45,196 nt of DNA from Sedimentimonas flavescens (GTDB lineage: Bacteria > Pseudomonadota > Alphaproteobacteria > Rhodobacterales > Rhodobacteraceae): NCBI RefSeq assembly GCF_019264375.1, contig NZ_JAHVAI010000017.1:1-45196 (forward strand), given 5' to 3'. Shown here one piece after another: positions 8,368-16,513 of the stretch; positions within the stretch are counted from its first letter, which is position 1; each line of letters begins with the position of its first letter. Position numbers and translations under genes: made by a program. Under the pieces are notes generated by a model. That model made no database searches. It was not told the origin of the DNA and was given only the letters and a program-made list of their open reading frames with translations.

Positions 8368-9096
8368 TCAGCGGAGAAGCGGCCCTTTCTGATCCATGTA
8401 GGACGGATCAAACTGGGCGAACCTGACCAGTTGGTCATAGTCGTCGAACGCGACAAACCCGTCCCGAAACGTGATCATTCCCGCTTCGCGCAACTGCCGC
8501 AGAACCCGGTTGACGTGGACGGCGCTCAGCCCAAGCGCATCGGCCAGGTGGTATTGCGTCAGCGGACAGGCAAAGCCTTCCCGGCTGGCCAGGCCGATCA
8601 GGGAAAGCCTCGCGCCAAACTCCAGCAGGAAATGCGCCATGCGCTCGGCAGCATCGCGACGCCCCACATCCACCAGATGCTCGACCACCATGGCCTCATC
8701 GCGGGACGCTGCCCACAAAACCGCGGTGGCCAACCGGGGCGTTTGCGCAAATGCATCCAAAAGGTCGGCAACGTGGATTTCCGTCACCTCGATCTCCGTC
8801 ACCGGCTCAATGCTGTGATCCGAGACGTGCAAAAGAACACTGCGCAGCCCCAGGAAGTCGCCGGGGATCTGGAAATCCACGATCTGCCGCTGACCATCCT
8901 CAAGAAGCTTGTAGGAACAGGCCCAGCCGGAGGCGAGGATATAAGCGGCCTGATCCGATTGCCCCTGATGGACAAGATCCCGCCCGGCCACAAAGGTGCG
9001 GCGGCGCTTGTGCAAGGACGCAAGCACCGACAGTTCAGGGTCCGACAAGGCGACGAATGCGCCGAGCTTTCGGACAAGCGGAGTGTTTTCGATCAT
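8368..9096 (-). CDS. Crp/Fnr-family transcriptional regulator
   Basis: A 242-aa regulator. Residues ~10-125 form a cyclic-nucleotide-binding-like beta barrel (HQGQSDQAAYILASGWACSY, QIPGDFLGLRS), then a long dimerisation helix, and a C-terminal winged helix (~150-225; LTQYHLADALGLSAVHVNRV as the HTH). Only two cysteines are present, so it cannot hold an FNR-type [4Fe-4S] cluster. The recognition helix has VHVNR rather than FNR's ETISR, so its exact site cannot be predicted. Start at 9096 because AGGA is correctly spaced; an in-frame ATG 12 codons earlier has no site. A CTGAT-N4-ATCAG box lies 54 bp upstream, which suggests autoregulation or control by another family member. Confidence 0.9.
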   Translation of the reverse strand: MIENTPLVRKLGAFVALSDPELSVLASLHKRRRTFVAGRDLVHQGQSDQAAYILASGWACSYKLLEDGQRQIVDFQIPGDFLGLRSVLLHVSDHSIEPVTEIEVTEIHVADLLDAFAQTPRLATAVLWAASRDEAMVVEHLVDVGRRDAAERMAHFLLEFGARLSLIGLASREGFACPLTQYHLADALGLSAVHVNRVLRQLREAGMITFRDGFVAFDDYDQLVRFAQFDPSYMDQKGPLLR

Positions 9097-9149
9097 TTGT
9101 TCCTGTCCAGCGCCTGACACAGTCTTAGCCAAAACAACCGCAGCGACGA

Positions 9150-9163
9150 CTGATGTGGATCAG
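9150..9163. promoter_or_regulatory. Crp/Fnr-type box CTGATGTGGATCAG
   Basis: Perfect CTGAT/ATCAG arms with a 4-bp spacer, between the divergent Crp/Fnr gene (54 bp away) and the 78-aa gene (about 85 bp away). It is positioned to regulate either or both. Confidence 0.55.
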
Positions 9164-9248
9164 CGCAGCATAGCAGATTTCTTGCCAGTCTGCTCTGCAA
9201 GCAGCGGGCGCCTTTCGGCGTCGCACATGCCGGAAAGGCCAAGACCCC

Positions 9249-9485
9249 ATGACGGACGATCATACGTATTCAGGCATGGCAGCCCTCTCAGTTTGCGAAG
9301 CCCTGCTCCTCGCACTGAACGACGCCGGGATTTTGCCCGAGAAAGAGATCATGGGCGTTCTGACGGATGCCGCTGCCACCCATGAGAACGCCGTTGGTTC
9401 CGCGGCCGATGTCGAAAGGCACCAGGCTGCGGCAGCATTGCTCCGACGGATCATTGCTGGGGGGAATTCTGTGCGCAGGGGGTGA
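9249..9485 (+). CDS. Conserved hypothetical protein (78 aa)
   Basis: A 78-aa mostly helical protein with the sequence ALSVCEALLLALNDAGILPE in its N-terminal third, which looks like a small alpha-helical regulatory or scaffold fold. The ATG lies soon after a purine-rich stretch. I know no function. It is divergent from the Crp/Fnr gene and may be its target. Confidence 0.65.
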   Translation: MTDDHTYSGMAALSVCEALLLALNDAGILPEKEIMGVLTDAAATHENAVGSAADVERHQAAAALLRRIIAGGNSVRRG

Positions 9486-9575
9486 CTCTACAGATGGCGC
9501 GCCTGGTTCAGACCAACATGGCGCCCGCACCAAGTTCGGAGGGCAGGCCCCATTATCTACAAAAGGAGGAAAACC

Positions 9576-9908
9576 ATGAAACATCACGAAAAACCTAAGT
9601 CCAGGTCCCCGGAGGTCTCGGACGAAACCGGCCGACACAAGCGCGGGAAGGCCGCAGAAGACGAACCGCGCAGACCAGACGAAGGCGCTCAAAAGATCGA
9701 CCGACCCGGTTTTGATTTGAGTGGCTCATCTAACGACACACATGCCGGAACGGGTTTGGGGCTAGGTGCTGATGCGTCCGATACAGCCGGTGACAGACGG
9801 CTTCCGGGGCGCCGGCCTGACAACAAGCTGACCATTCCGCGTTGGAGTGGGCCCGAGCCAGATGGCAGGACCGAACCTGACAGGAAACCGTCGGGTAGCA
9901 AAACGTAG
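9576..9908 (+). CDS. Disordered, highly charged hypothetical protein (110 aa)
   Basis: A 110-aa protein rich in Lys, Arg, Asp, Glu, Pro and Gly, predicted by eye to be unstructured throughout. It has a strong ribosome site (AAAGGAGGAAAACC before ATG 9576), which argues that it is translated. It ends 6 bases before the antiporter gene, so the two are probably co-transcribed and translationally coupled. No family recognised. Confidence 0.6.
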   Translation: MKHHEKPKSRSPEVSDETGRHKRGKAAEDEPRRPDEGAQKIDRPGFDLSGSSNDTHAGTGLGLGADASDTAGDRRLPGRRPDNKLTIPRWSGPEPDGRTEPDRKPSGSKT

Positions 9909-9914
9909 GTCCCG

Positions 9915-11171
9915 ATGAACGCCTTGCAGATCGGCACGCTTCTGATTGTGTTCGCCGGCGTGTTCGGAGCGGTAAATCACATCGTCTTCCGCCTGCCATC
10001 TGCTATCGGCATCCTGATCGTCGCCCTTGCCGCATCCTTCTGCGTCCTAGGCCTGGATGCGCTGCGCCCCGATCTCGGTGTCGCCATGGAAATGCGGCAG
10101 TTCGTGACCGAAGCCGAGTTCTCACGGACCCTGCTCGAAGGAATGCTCGGCCTTCTGCTGTTCGCTGGGGCCCTCCACGTCCGCCTCGAGGATCTGCGGG
10201 AACAGGCCTGGACAATAGCAGTCATGGCTACGCTCGGGGTGGCGCTCTCGGTCACGGTCGTCGGCTTTGGCTTCTATTGGGTCACCGGCATGCCGTTGCT
10301 GGCGGCACTTGTCTTTGGCGCGCTGATCTCGCCAACCGATCCGGTGGCCGTGCTCGGTGTCATGGCCGAAGCCAACCTGCCGAAGTCACTTGAAGCCAAG
10401 ATCGTCGGCGAATCCCTGTTCAACGACGGCGTCGGCTATGTCGTCTTCCTGGTGCTGGTCGGTCTGGCTTTCCAGCCGGTCGGCGGGCATGCCGCTGCCG
10501 ATACCGTCGGCATCATCATGTTCTTCCTGAAGGAGGTTGGCGGCGGCGCGCTGCTCGGGGGCGTCCTGGGATTCCTGACATACAGGGTCATGCGCCGGAT
10601 CGACGACTATCCGCTGGAGATCCTGCTCTCGCTCGGGCTGGCCCTGGGAGGGTACCAGCTCGCTGTCGCACTCGGCCTCTCAGGTCCGATCATGGCCGTG
10701 GTTGCCGGGCTCTTCATGGGGGATATCGGCATCAAACATGCGATGTCAGAACAGACCCAAGCGTATCTGAGCGGATTCTGGACCGTTATCGACGAGATTC
10801 TCAATGCGGTTCTGTTCCTTCTTATCGGCGTCGAAGTCTTCGTCGTTACTCTGAACTTAAATACGATCTCCGCTGGAGTCGCAGCGATTGGCCTGTCTCT
10901 GGTCGGACGCCTTTTCGCCGTTGCGGTTCCGGTTGTTCTGATCCGGCCGTTCCGAGAGTATTCGCGCGGGGTTGTGCCCATCATGACGTGGGGCGGGCTC
11001 AAGGGGGGCATCTCGGTTGCCCTCGCGCTCAGCCTGCCGGACAGCGAATGGAAGCCGCTTATCCTCACCGCGACCTTTATCGTCGTCGTGTTCTCGATCA
11101 TCGTTCAAGGGCTCACCATCGCGCCTTTGGCCCGATTTATGAGCCGAAAACCGGCGTCACGTCAGGCATAG
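9915..11171 (+). CDS. CPA1-family Na+/H+ antiporter (NhaP-like)
   Basis: A 418-aa inner-membrane protein of about 12 spans. It carries the CPA1 signatures: SPTDPVAVLGVM, the following GESLFNDGVGYVVF with the conserved Asp of the ion-binding site, and the C-terminal TWGGLKGGISVALALSLP. It exchanges H+ for Na+ or K+, supporting pH and salt homeostasis. There is no long cytoplasmic tail, unlike NhaP with a CNB-type extension. Its stop codon lies 4 bases from the end of the convergent DUF2254 gene. Confidence 0.93.
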   Translation: MNALQIGTLLIVFAGVFGAVNHIVFRLPSAIGILIVALAASFCVLGLDALRPDLGVAMEMRQFVTEAEFSRTLLEGMLGLLLFAGALHVRLEDLREQAWTIAVMATLGVALSVTVVGFGFYWVTGMPLLAALVFGALISPTDPVAVLGVMAEANLPKSLEAKIVGESLFNDGVGYVVFLVLVGLAFQPVGGHAAADTVGIIMFFLKEVGGGALLGGVLGFLTYRVMRRIDDYPLEILLSLGLALGGYQLAVALGLSGPIMAVVAGLFMGDIGIKHAMSEQTQAYLSGFWTVIDEILNAVLFLLIGVEVFVVTLNLNTISAGVAAIGLSLVGRLFAVAVPVVLIRPFREYSRGVVPIMTWGGLKGGISVALALSLPDSEWKPLILTATFIVVVFSIIVQGLTIAPLARFMSRKPASRQA

Positions 11172-11175
11172 CTAC

Positions 11176-12525
11176 TCACGAACGGGCCGGTTGCGTCGCC
11201 CTGGTTACGTCTTCGAAATCCGAAGCAGCGCTTCCTACCCTGATCGTATCATGGAGTTGCATGATCTTCTCACGATCCGATGCGGGCGCGCGGCGGCTGC
11301 ATCTCTCCATGACTTCAAGCAGTCGTCCGACCAGGTCGGCGTCCCTGATCCCGTACCGGGCAATGGCCGCAAACGCCGAACAGGCCAATTCCGCGAATGT
11401 CACCGGATCGAAAACGACCCGCAGCTTCATGTCCTGATCCAGGACCCGACCCGAGGGAAAATGCCGACCCGCCAAGATCCCAAGCACCTCACCCAGGCGA
11501 TCCAGGCAATAAAGTGCGGTTGTCGGGTCGTTGACCCCCGGCGACAAGGCACGTTGCGCGATTTCCACAATCCGCCTGAGCGAGAACTCGATATCGTGGT
11601 CGGGCGTGCGCTCGGGGCCAAACGAGAACGCATCGGACAGCTCGTCGGCAACGGCATCCGAGACCCGGCCATAGGGGAAGGCAACGACAAGGGAACCCGC
11701 TCCAGGTACAAAATTGCCAATCCGACCCTCTACCCGGACAACAAGATCGTTGTCGCTGGCGACCTGCCGAAGCCTGTCAATATCAATCGACTGAATATAG
11801 CCGCCGCCCGACGCGACCACGGAGCGGCTGTCTGAGTCAAAGTCGGGTGGCAAAGCCACCTCGAGCGATTTCTCTGGTAATGATGCGGAGGGCGTGCGGC
11901 CGTTCTCCGGGAAGACCCGCGCAACGGTCTTGCGGGCCTCCACCGCGAGTTTCTCCAGAATGGTCTCGATGCGGATCGAAGTCGCGATGTGGTGGATGAA
12001 GTAGATGAGCGTCGCGAGGCTTGCGACGGCCAGGATCATACCGAAGCTCACGGCGATCACCGGCACGAAGTAGGAGTCGCCGCTTCCCCGAACGGAGGCA
12101 AGGACCAACAGGCAATATACGAAGGTGGACAGGAATGTGCCCAGCACGATCTGATTGCCTCGGTCGCGCATGAAATTGCGCAGCATTCGGGGGCCGAACT
12201 GTGAAGATGCCAATTGCAGGGTCAGCATCGTCATCGAGAATGTGACGCCAGCGACGGTGATCATTGATCCCGCAATAGCCGACAGGATCGCCCGCGCGCT
12301 TTCTGGCCCGAAGGCATAAGTCCATTCGTCGATCCATCCGAGCCATGCTGCCTCAAGAGCGTCCAGCATGACCAACAAGATAGCCGTTGCCATGGCCGAG
12401 AGTGCCATGACCGACGGCAGAAACCAGAAACTGCTGTGCAGTCGGTCCCATGTCCTTGATATGAGTTTGAAGTGGCCGCGCATCGTTCTCCGCACCCCGG
12501 TAGGGATACTGTCATGGTCCTTCAT
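11176..12525 (-). CDS. DUF2254 family membrane protein
   Basis: A 449-aa inner-membrane protein. Two N-terminal spans (~32-90) and two more around 120-180 flank the family-typical ITVAGVTFSMTMLTLQLASS and QFGPRMLRNFMRDRGNQIVLG. The rest (about 200-449) is soluble with QSIDIDRL and the signature SPGVNDPTTALYCLDRLGE. DUF2254 proteins are widespread but uncharacterised. GAGG precedes the ATG closely. It probably belongs to the same ion/membrane stress group as its neighbours. Confidence 0.9.
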   Translation of the reverse strand: MKDHDSIPTGVRRTMRGHFKLISRTWDRLHSSFWFLPSVMALSAMATAILLVMLDALEAAWLGWIDEWTYAFGPESARAILSAIAGSMITVAGVTFSMTMLTLQLASSQFGPRMLRNFMRDRGNQIVLGTFLSTFVYCLLVLASVRGSGDSYFVPVIAVSFGMILAVASLATLIYFIHHIATSIRIETILEKLAVEARKTVARVFPENGRTPSASLPEKSLEVALPPDFDSDSRSVVASGGGYIQSIDIDRLRQVASDNDLVVRVEGRIGNFVPGAGSLVVAFPYGRVSDAVADELSDAFSFGPERTPDHDIEFSLRRIVEIAQRALSPGVNDPTTALYCLDRLGEVLGILAGRHFPSGRVLDQDMKLRVVFDPVTFAELACSAFAAIARYGIRDADLVGRLLEVMERCSRRAPASDREKIMQLHDTIRVGSAASDFEDVTRATQPARS

Positions 12526-12601
12526 GACCTCGTCGCGCGAACGACATGTCAGCTTCGAACGCGGTGATCAGACGATCCGTGAGGCCTCAAATACATTCCG
12601 G

Positions 12602-12793
12602 CTACCCGTCTTTTTCGTCGGATTTGGTGACGCGGGTCTTGCCGGCGGGGCGTTCGTTTGCCCGCTTCAACTCATCCTGTGTGCCGATGTCACGCGGCAA
12701 ACGTCCACCGGAACGCCCGGCTTGAGAGATGGTGCCCTTGGCACCAAGCCCGTGGTCGGCAGTGTCGGGTTTCGGGGTTTTACCTTTAGTCAT
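12602..12793 (-). CDS. Small conserved basic protein (63 aa)
   Basis: A hydrophilic 63-aa protein starting MTKGKTPKPDTADHGLG and containing GTISQAGRSGGRLPRDIGTQ. This pattern recurs as a conserved, unnamed small protein in proteobacterial stress regions. I begin at 12793, where GGAGGCAAAGCG precedes the ATG; the longer upstream frame has unlikely composition. It lies 40 bases from a 24-aa membrane peptide in the same direction, so both may share a transcript. Confidence 0.7.
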   Translation of the reverse strand: MTKGKTPKPDTADHGLGAKGTISQAGRSGGRLPRDIGTQDELKRANERPAGKTRVTKSDEKDG

Positions 12794-12833
12794 CGCTTTG
12801 CCTCCAATTGTTCCGCTACGAAGATATCCGCAC

Positions 12834-12908
12834 TCAGCGAAGGCCGAAAAAGCCGAGGATGAACAAGACAATGACCACGAGGCCGACGATGTATATGATC
12901 CGGTTCAT
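12834..12908 (-). CDS. 24-aa single-span membrane peptide
   Basis: Starting MNRIIYIVGLVVIVL and ending GFFGLR, this is one hydrophobic helix with a basic N-terminal residue and a C-terminal Arg. A good ribosome site (ATAGGAATACA) is spaced correctly. The same start-and-end pattern is widely seen as a tiny conserved membrane protein in alphaproteobacteria, so despite its length I consider it real. Function unknown. Confidence 0.7.
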   Translation of the reverse strand: MNRIIYIVGLVVIVLFILGFFGLR

Positions 12909-12994
12909 TGTATTCCTATCCGTTCTGAGAAGGACCATTGCCCATCTGCATCGCCAAGTTTGGCACATCGAAATTTGTGCCAGATTGATATCAG

Positions 12995-13357
12995 TCAGTG
13001 CGCCAGCAGTTTCTTGCGCTCTTCAAATTCCTGAGTGTCGATTTCACCCTTTGCGTAGCGCTCCTTGAGCAACATCAGCGCTCGATCAGGTGCAGGCCCG
13101 CCACTACCGGCCACACCGAACAGCCGTAGGAGGTAGATTGCACCAACGACGATCCCGACCAGGATCAGGATCATGAAGATCGGACCAAGTACCATTCCGA
13201 ACCCTCCCCATTGATCACCGCCCCACATCATATCGTGCCCGTGATAGAAGGGTGCATCGCGGTTGGGCATTTCGTCGGCTTGCGCCAAGGCCATGTTGGC
13301 CGTCAGGGCCGCTGCGATGGCCAAGGTCGCCGAGCGTGCCGCAATCCAGAGTCTCAT
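12995..13357 (-). CDS. SHOCT-domain membrane protein
   Basis: A 120-aa protein with a signal sequence (~1-26, cleavage after ALA), a His/Met/Trp-rich segment (HGHDMMWGGDQW), one membrane span (~55-80) and a C-terminal SHOCT domain (ALMLLKERYAKGEIDTQEFE). SHOCT domains are short oligomerisation or membrane-associated modules. The His/Met cluster could bind metal, which would fit the copper ATPase nearby, but this is inference. Start at 13357 with AAGGAG about 8 nt upstream. A Crp/Fnr-type box lies 72 bp upstream. Confidence 0.85.
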   Translation of the reverse strand: MRLWIAARSATLAIAAALTANMALAQADEMPNRDAPFYHGHDMMWGGDQWGGFGMVLGPIFMILILVGIVVGAIYLLRLFGVAGSGGPAPDRALMLLKERYAKGEIDTQEFEERKKLLAH

Positions 13358-13428
13358 CGGGCATCTCCTTGAAAGTGACGGCAAAGGCCGCTCTGCCGTT
13401 ATCAAATCGGAAATGACCGGAACGCGCA

Positions 13429-13442
13429 CTGATCTGCATCAC
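13429..13442. promoter_or_regulatory. Crp/Fnr-type box CTGATCTGCATCAC
   Basis: TGAT-N4-ATCA core intact, with one outer mismatch against CTGAT-N4-ATCAG. It sits between the divergent SHOCT gene (72 bp) and the DUF302/copper ATPase genes (145 bp). Confidence 0.5.
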
Positions 13443-13586
13443 CCTGCGCGCTGCTTTCACGGGATATCATAACGAAGAGATAAAGACCTTCGAAGCGTGG
13501 GCCTTGAGCCCGATGCGGCAGCGCGGACACGCGCCTCGGAAAGGCCGGACCACGCGGTCGATGGTTTCGACTGAAAGGATGCTGCC

Positions 13587-13973
13587 ATGAACTACACGAT
13601 CAACCGCTTCTTCGAGGGGGTATCCTTCGAGGATATTGACGCCCGGACGCGCGCCGCGCTGGCCGACAATGGCTTTGGCATTCTGACTGAGATCGACGTC
13701 AAGGCGACGATGAAGAAGAAGCTGGATGTCGAGATGCCGCCCTACAGAATCCTCGGCGCCTGCAACCCGAAGATGGCCTATCAAGCCATTGGGATCGAAC
13801 CACGCGTCGGCGCAATGTTGCCCTGCAACGTGATCCTGCGCGAGGTTGAGGGCGGGGTCGAGGTCAGCTCGGTCGACCCGGTGGCCTCAATGCAAGCGAT
13901 CGACAACACCGAGTTGACAGCCGTCGCAGGCCAGGTGCGCGACCTGCTGGCCAAGGCCGTCGCGGCGATCTGA
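13587..13973 (+). CDS. DUF302 domain protein
   Basis: A 128-aa protein that is nearly all DUF302 domain: the LGACNPKMAYQAIGIEPRVG and LPCNVILRE blocks are the family signature. DUF302 proteins are small, often stress- or sulfur/metal-linked, and of unknown activity. AAAGGATGCTGCC precedes the ATG. It lies 117 bases upstream of the copper ATPase gene in the same direction, so co-transcription is likely. Confidence 0.88.
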   Translation: MNYTINRFFEGVSFEDIDARTRAALADNGFGILTEIDVKATMKKKLDVEMPPYRILGACNPKMAYQAIGIEPRVGAMLPCNVILREVEGGVEVSSVDPVASMQAIDNTELTAVAGQVRDLLAKAVAAI

Positions 13974-14090
13974 GCTACTGAAGACCGGCGTCACATGGCC
14001 CTGCCCCCTCAAACGAAAGGCGGGCGCGGGCAATTCGTGAAACCGCATCAGGCTGCTGGTGCGGGCTCAAGCAAACTCAAGGAGCTTTGC

Positions 14091-16460
14091 ATGTCCCCCA
14101 CCCATCCGCAAACAGACCATCGGGACCCAACCGACGACGATCTTTCTGAGCTGGAGCGCGACCCGGACACCGGGTCTGCTGACGTCGACCCAGTCTGCGG
14201 GATGACCGTTGCGCTGAAGCCTGACACTCGGTCCGAGACGTTTGACGGCAAAACATATCATTTCTGCTCAGAAAAATGTCAGGCGACCTTCAAGGCCGAT
14301 CCGCCATCGCATATCACTTGCCGGCTTGACCAGCCCGTTAACACCGCCCCGGCCGAGGTCCAGTACACCTGCCCGATGCACCCCGAGATCCTTCGGGACG
14401 CACCCGGTGCCTGCCCGCTCTGCGGTATGGCGCTGGAACCGATGGAGCCGACGGACGGGCCAAACCACGAGCTGGTGGACTTCACCCGCCGCATGTGGAT
14501 CTCGGTGGCGGCGGCTGCCCCGCTGATCGTGCTGACGATGGGGCCAATGGTGGGTTTGCCCGTGCGCGACTGGCTTGGGGCTAAGACCGCGGGCTATCTT
14601 GAGTTTGCGCTCGCGACGCCAGTCGTCCTTTGGGCCGCACTGCCGTTTTTCCAACGTGGATGTGCGTCAATCGTCAACCGTGCGTCGAACATGTGGACGT
14701 TGATCTCGCTGGGCGTGGCGGCGGCCTATATTTACTCGCTTTTTGCGGTTTTCCTGCCGGGCCTGTTCCCCGAACAATACCGAACGGGCGATGGCGTCGG
14801 TACCTATTTCGAGGCATCCGTCGTGATCGTAGCGCTGGTCTTTTTCGGTCAGGTGCTGGAACTGCGGGCGCGCGAACGCACGGGCGATGCGATCCGAGCG
14901 CTTCTTGACCTCGCGCCAAAGACCGCGCGGCGCATCGAGGCAGATGGCTCCGAAAGCGACGTTCCGTTGGACTCCATCGTGGAGGGCGATCGCCTGCGTG
15001 TGCGACCCGGCGATGCGATCCCGGTCGATGGCGTGGTGATCGAGGGGCGGTCCTCTTTGGATGAAAGCATGCTGACGGGCGAGTCGATGCCGTTGGAAAA
15101 GGGTCCGGGCGATGCGGTGACCGGGGCCACGATCAACAGGAACGGCAGCCTCGTGATCGAAGCGAGCAAGGTCGGTGCGGATACAGTGCTGGCGCAGATC
15201 GTGGCGATGGTGTCGAACGCGAAGCGGTCGCGCGCCCCGATCCAGGGGTTGGCAGACCGGGTCTCGGCAGTCTTTGTGCCGACCGTGGTCGGGGTGGCGA
15301 TCCTCGCCTTTGCCCTCTGGATGATCTTCGGCCCGGAACCCGTGCTGGTCTTTGCAATGGCGGCCGCCGTGTCGGTGCTGATCGTCGCATGCCCCTGCGC
15401 GCTTGGGCTGGCGACCCCGATCTCGATCACCACGGCGGCGGGGCGCGGAGCGCAGGCGGGCGTGCTCATAAAGGATGCCGAGGCGCTGGAACGCATGGCG
15501 GGCGTCGACACACTGATCGTCGACAAGACCGGCACGCTGACCATGGGCAAGCCGAAACTGACCGATATGGTGGCGCTTGCCGTTATCACAGAGGCCGAGC
15601 TACTGTCGCTGGCCGCGGCGCTGGAACGCGGCTCGGAACACCCGCTGGCCGAAGCGATCGTGGAGGGGGCCGAGGCGGCGGGCGCCGCCCGGCAAGAGGC
15701 CGCCGAGTTTGCGGCTGTCACCGGCAAAGGCGTGCGCGGACAGATCGGCGGGCGCGCAGTTGTCCTCGGCAATGCGGCGATGATGAAGGACATGGGGCTC
15801 GACACGGGCGTTGCCGAAGATAGGGCCGACACCCTTCGCACCGAGGGCAAGACGGCGATGTTCATCGCGGTCGACGAGGCGCTGGCGGGCATCGTTGCGG
15901 TAGCCGATCCAATCAAGGAAAGCACCGCGCAGGCGATCAAGGAACTTCATGCTCTGGGCCTGCGTGTTATCATGGCTACCGGTGATAACGAACGCACGGC
16001 AGAGGCAGTGGCGGGCGAACTCGGCATCGATGACGTGCGCGCGGGTGTCCTGCCGGAAGACAAGAAGACGCTGATCGACCAGTTGCGCAAGGGCGGTCAC
16101 AAGATCGCGATGGCGGGCGATGGGGTGAACGACGCCCCCGCCCTGGCGGCAGCCGACGTTGGCATCGCCATGGGCACCGGCGCAGACGTGGCGATGGAAA
16201 GCGCGGGGATCACCCTACTCGGCGGCGATCTGATGGGCATCGTTCGGGCGCGCAAGCTGGCCCACGCCACCCTGCGCAACATCAAGCAAAACCTGTTCTT
16301 CGCCTTCGCCTATAATGCGCTTGGCGTGCCGATCGCAGCAGGATTGCTCTATCCGCTCACCGGCCTGCTCCTGTCTCCCATGATTGCCGCGGCGGCGATG
16401 AGCCTCTCCTCGGTCTCAGTCATCACCAACGCACTGCGGCTGCGACGGGTCGAACTCTAG
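14091..16460 (+). CDS. Copper-type P1B ATPase with YHS and HMBD domains
   Basis: A 789-aa heavy-metal-exporting ATPase. In order: YHS/TRASH domain (~31-70; DPVCGM and FCSEKC), heavy-metal-binding HMBD (~90-115; YTCPMHPEI and ACPLCGMAL), eight membrane spans with the transport motif CPC at ~434-436, the A-domain TGES, the phosphorylated Asp 478 in DKTGTLT, HP within [10 protein letters not shown], and [10 protein letters not shown]. This is the layout of CopA/CopB-like Cu+ exporters with N-terminal YHS-HMBD rather than HMA domains. Start at 14091 because AAGGAG lies 6 nt upstream; the frame upstream to 13995 looks non-coding. Confidence 0.93.
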   Translation: MSPTHPQTDHRDPTDDDLSELERDPDTGSADVDPVCGMTVALKPDTRSETFDGKTYHFCSEKCQATFKADPPSHITCRLDQPVNTAPAEVQYTCPMHPEILRDAPGACPLCGMALEPMEPTDGPNHELVDFTRRMWISVAAAAPLIVLTMGPMVGLPVRDWLGAKTAGYLEFALATPVVLWAALPFFQRGCASIVNRASNMWTLISLGVAAAYIYSLFAVFLPGLFPEQYRTGDGVGTYFEASVVIVALVFFGQVLELRARERTGDAIRALLDLAPKTARRIEADGSESDVPLDSIVEGDRLRVRPGDAIPVDGVVIEGRSSLDESMLTGESMPLEKGPGDAVTGATINRNGSLVIEASKVGADTVLAQIVAMVSNAKRSRAPIQGLADRVSAVFVPTVVGVAILAFALWMIFGPEPVLVFAMAAAVSVLIVACPCALGLATPISITTAAGRGAQAGVLIKDAEALERMAGVDTLIVDKTGTLTMGKPKLTDMVALAVITEAELLSLAAALERGSEHPLAEAIVEGAEAAGAARQEAAEFAAVTGKGVRGQIGGRAVVLGNAAMMKDMGLDTGVAEDRADTLRTEGKTAMFIAVDEALAGIVAVADPIKESTAQAIKELHALGLRVIMATGDNERTAEAVAGELGIDDVRAGVLPEDKKTLIDQLRKGGHKIAMAGDGVNDAPALAAADVGIAMGTGADVAMESAGITLLGGDLMGIVRARKLAHATLRNIKQNLFFAFAYNALGVPIAAGLLYPLTGLLLSPMIAAAAMSLSSVSVITNALRLRRVEL

Positions 16461-16513
16461 CGGCAATGGGAACAGACCGCAGAGCAGCTCGCCCTGCACT
16501 GCCATCAAGCCGG

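Noticed and set aside
14849-15940. A 363-codon Ser/Ala-rich minus-strand frame
   Set aside because: Antisense to the copper ATPase, whose CPC and DKTGT motifs lie in this interval.
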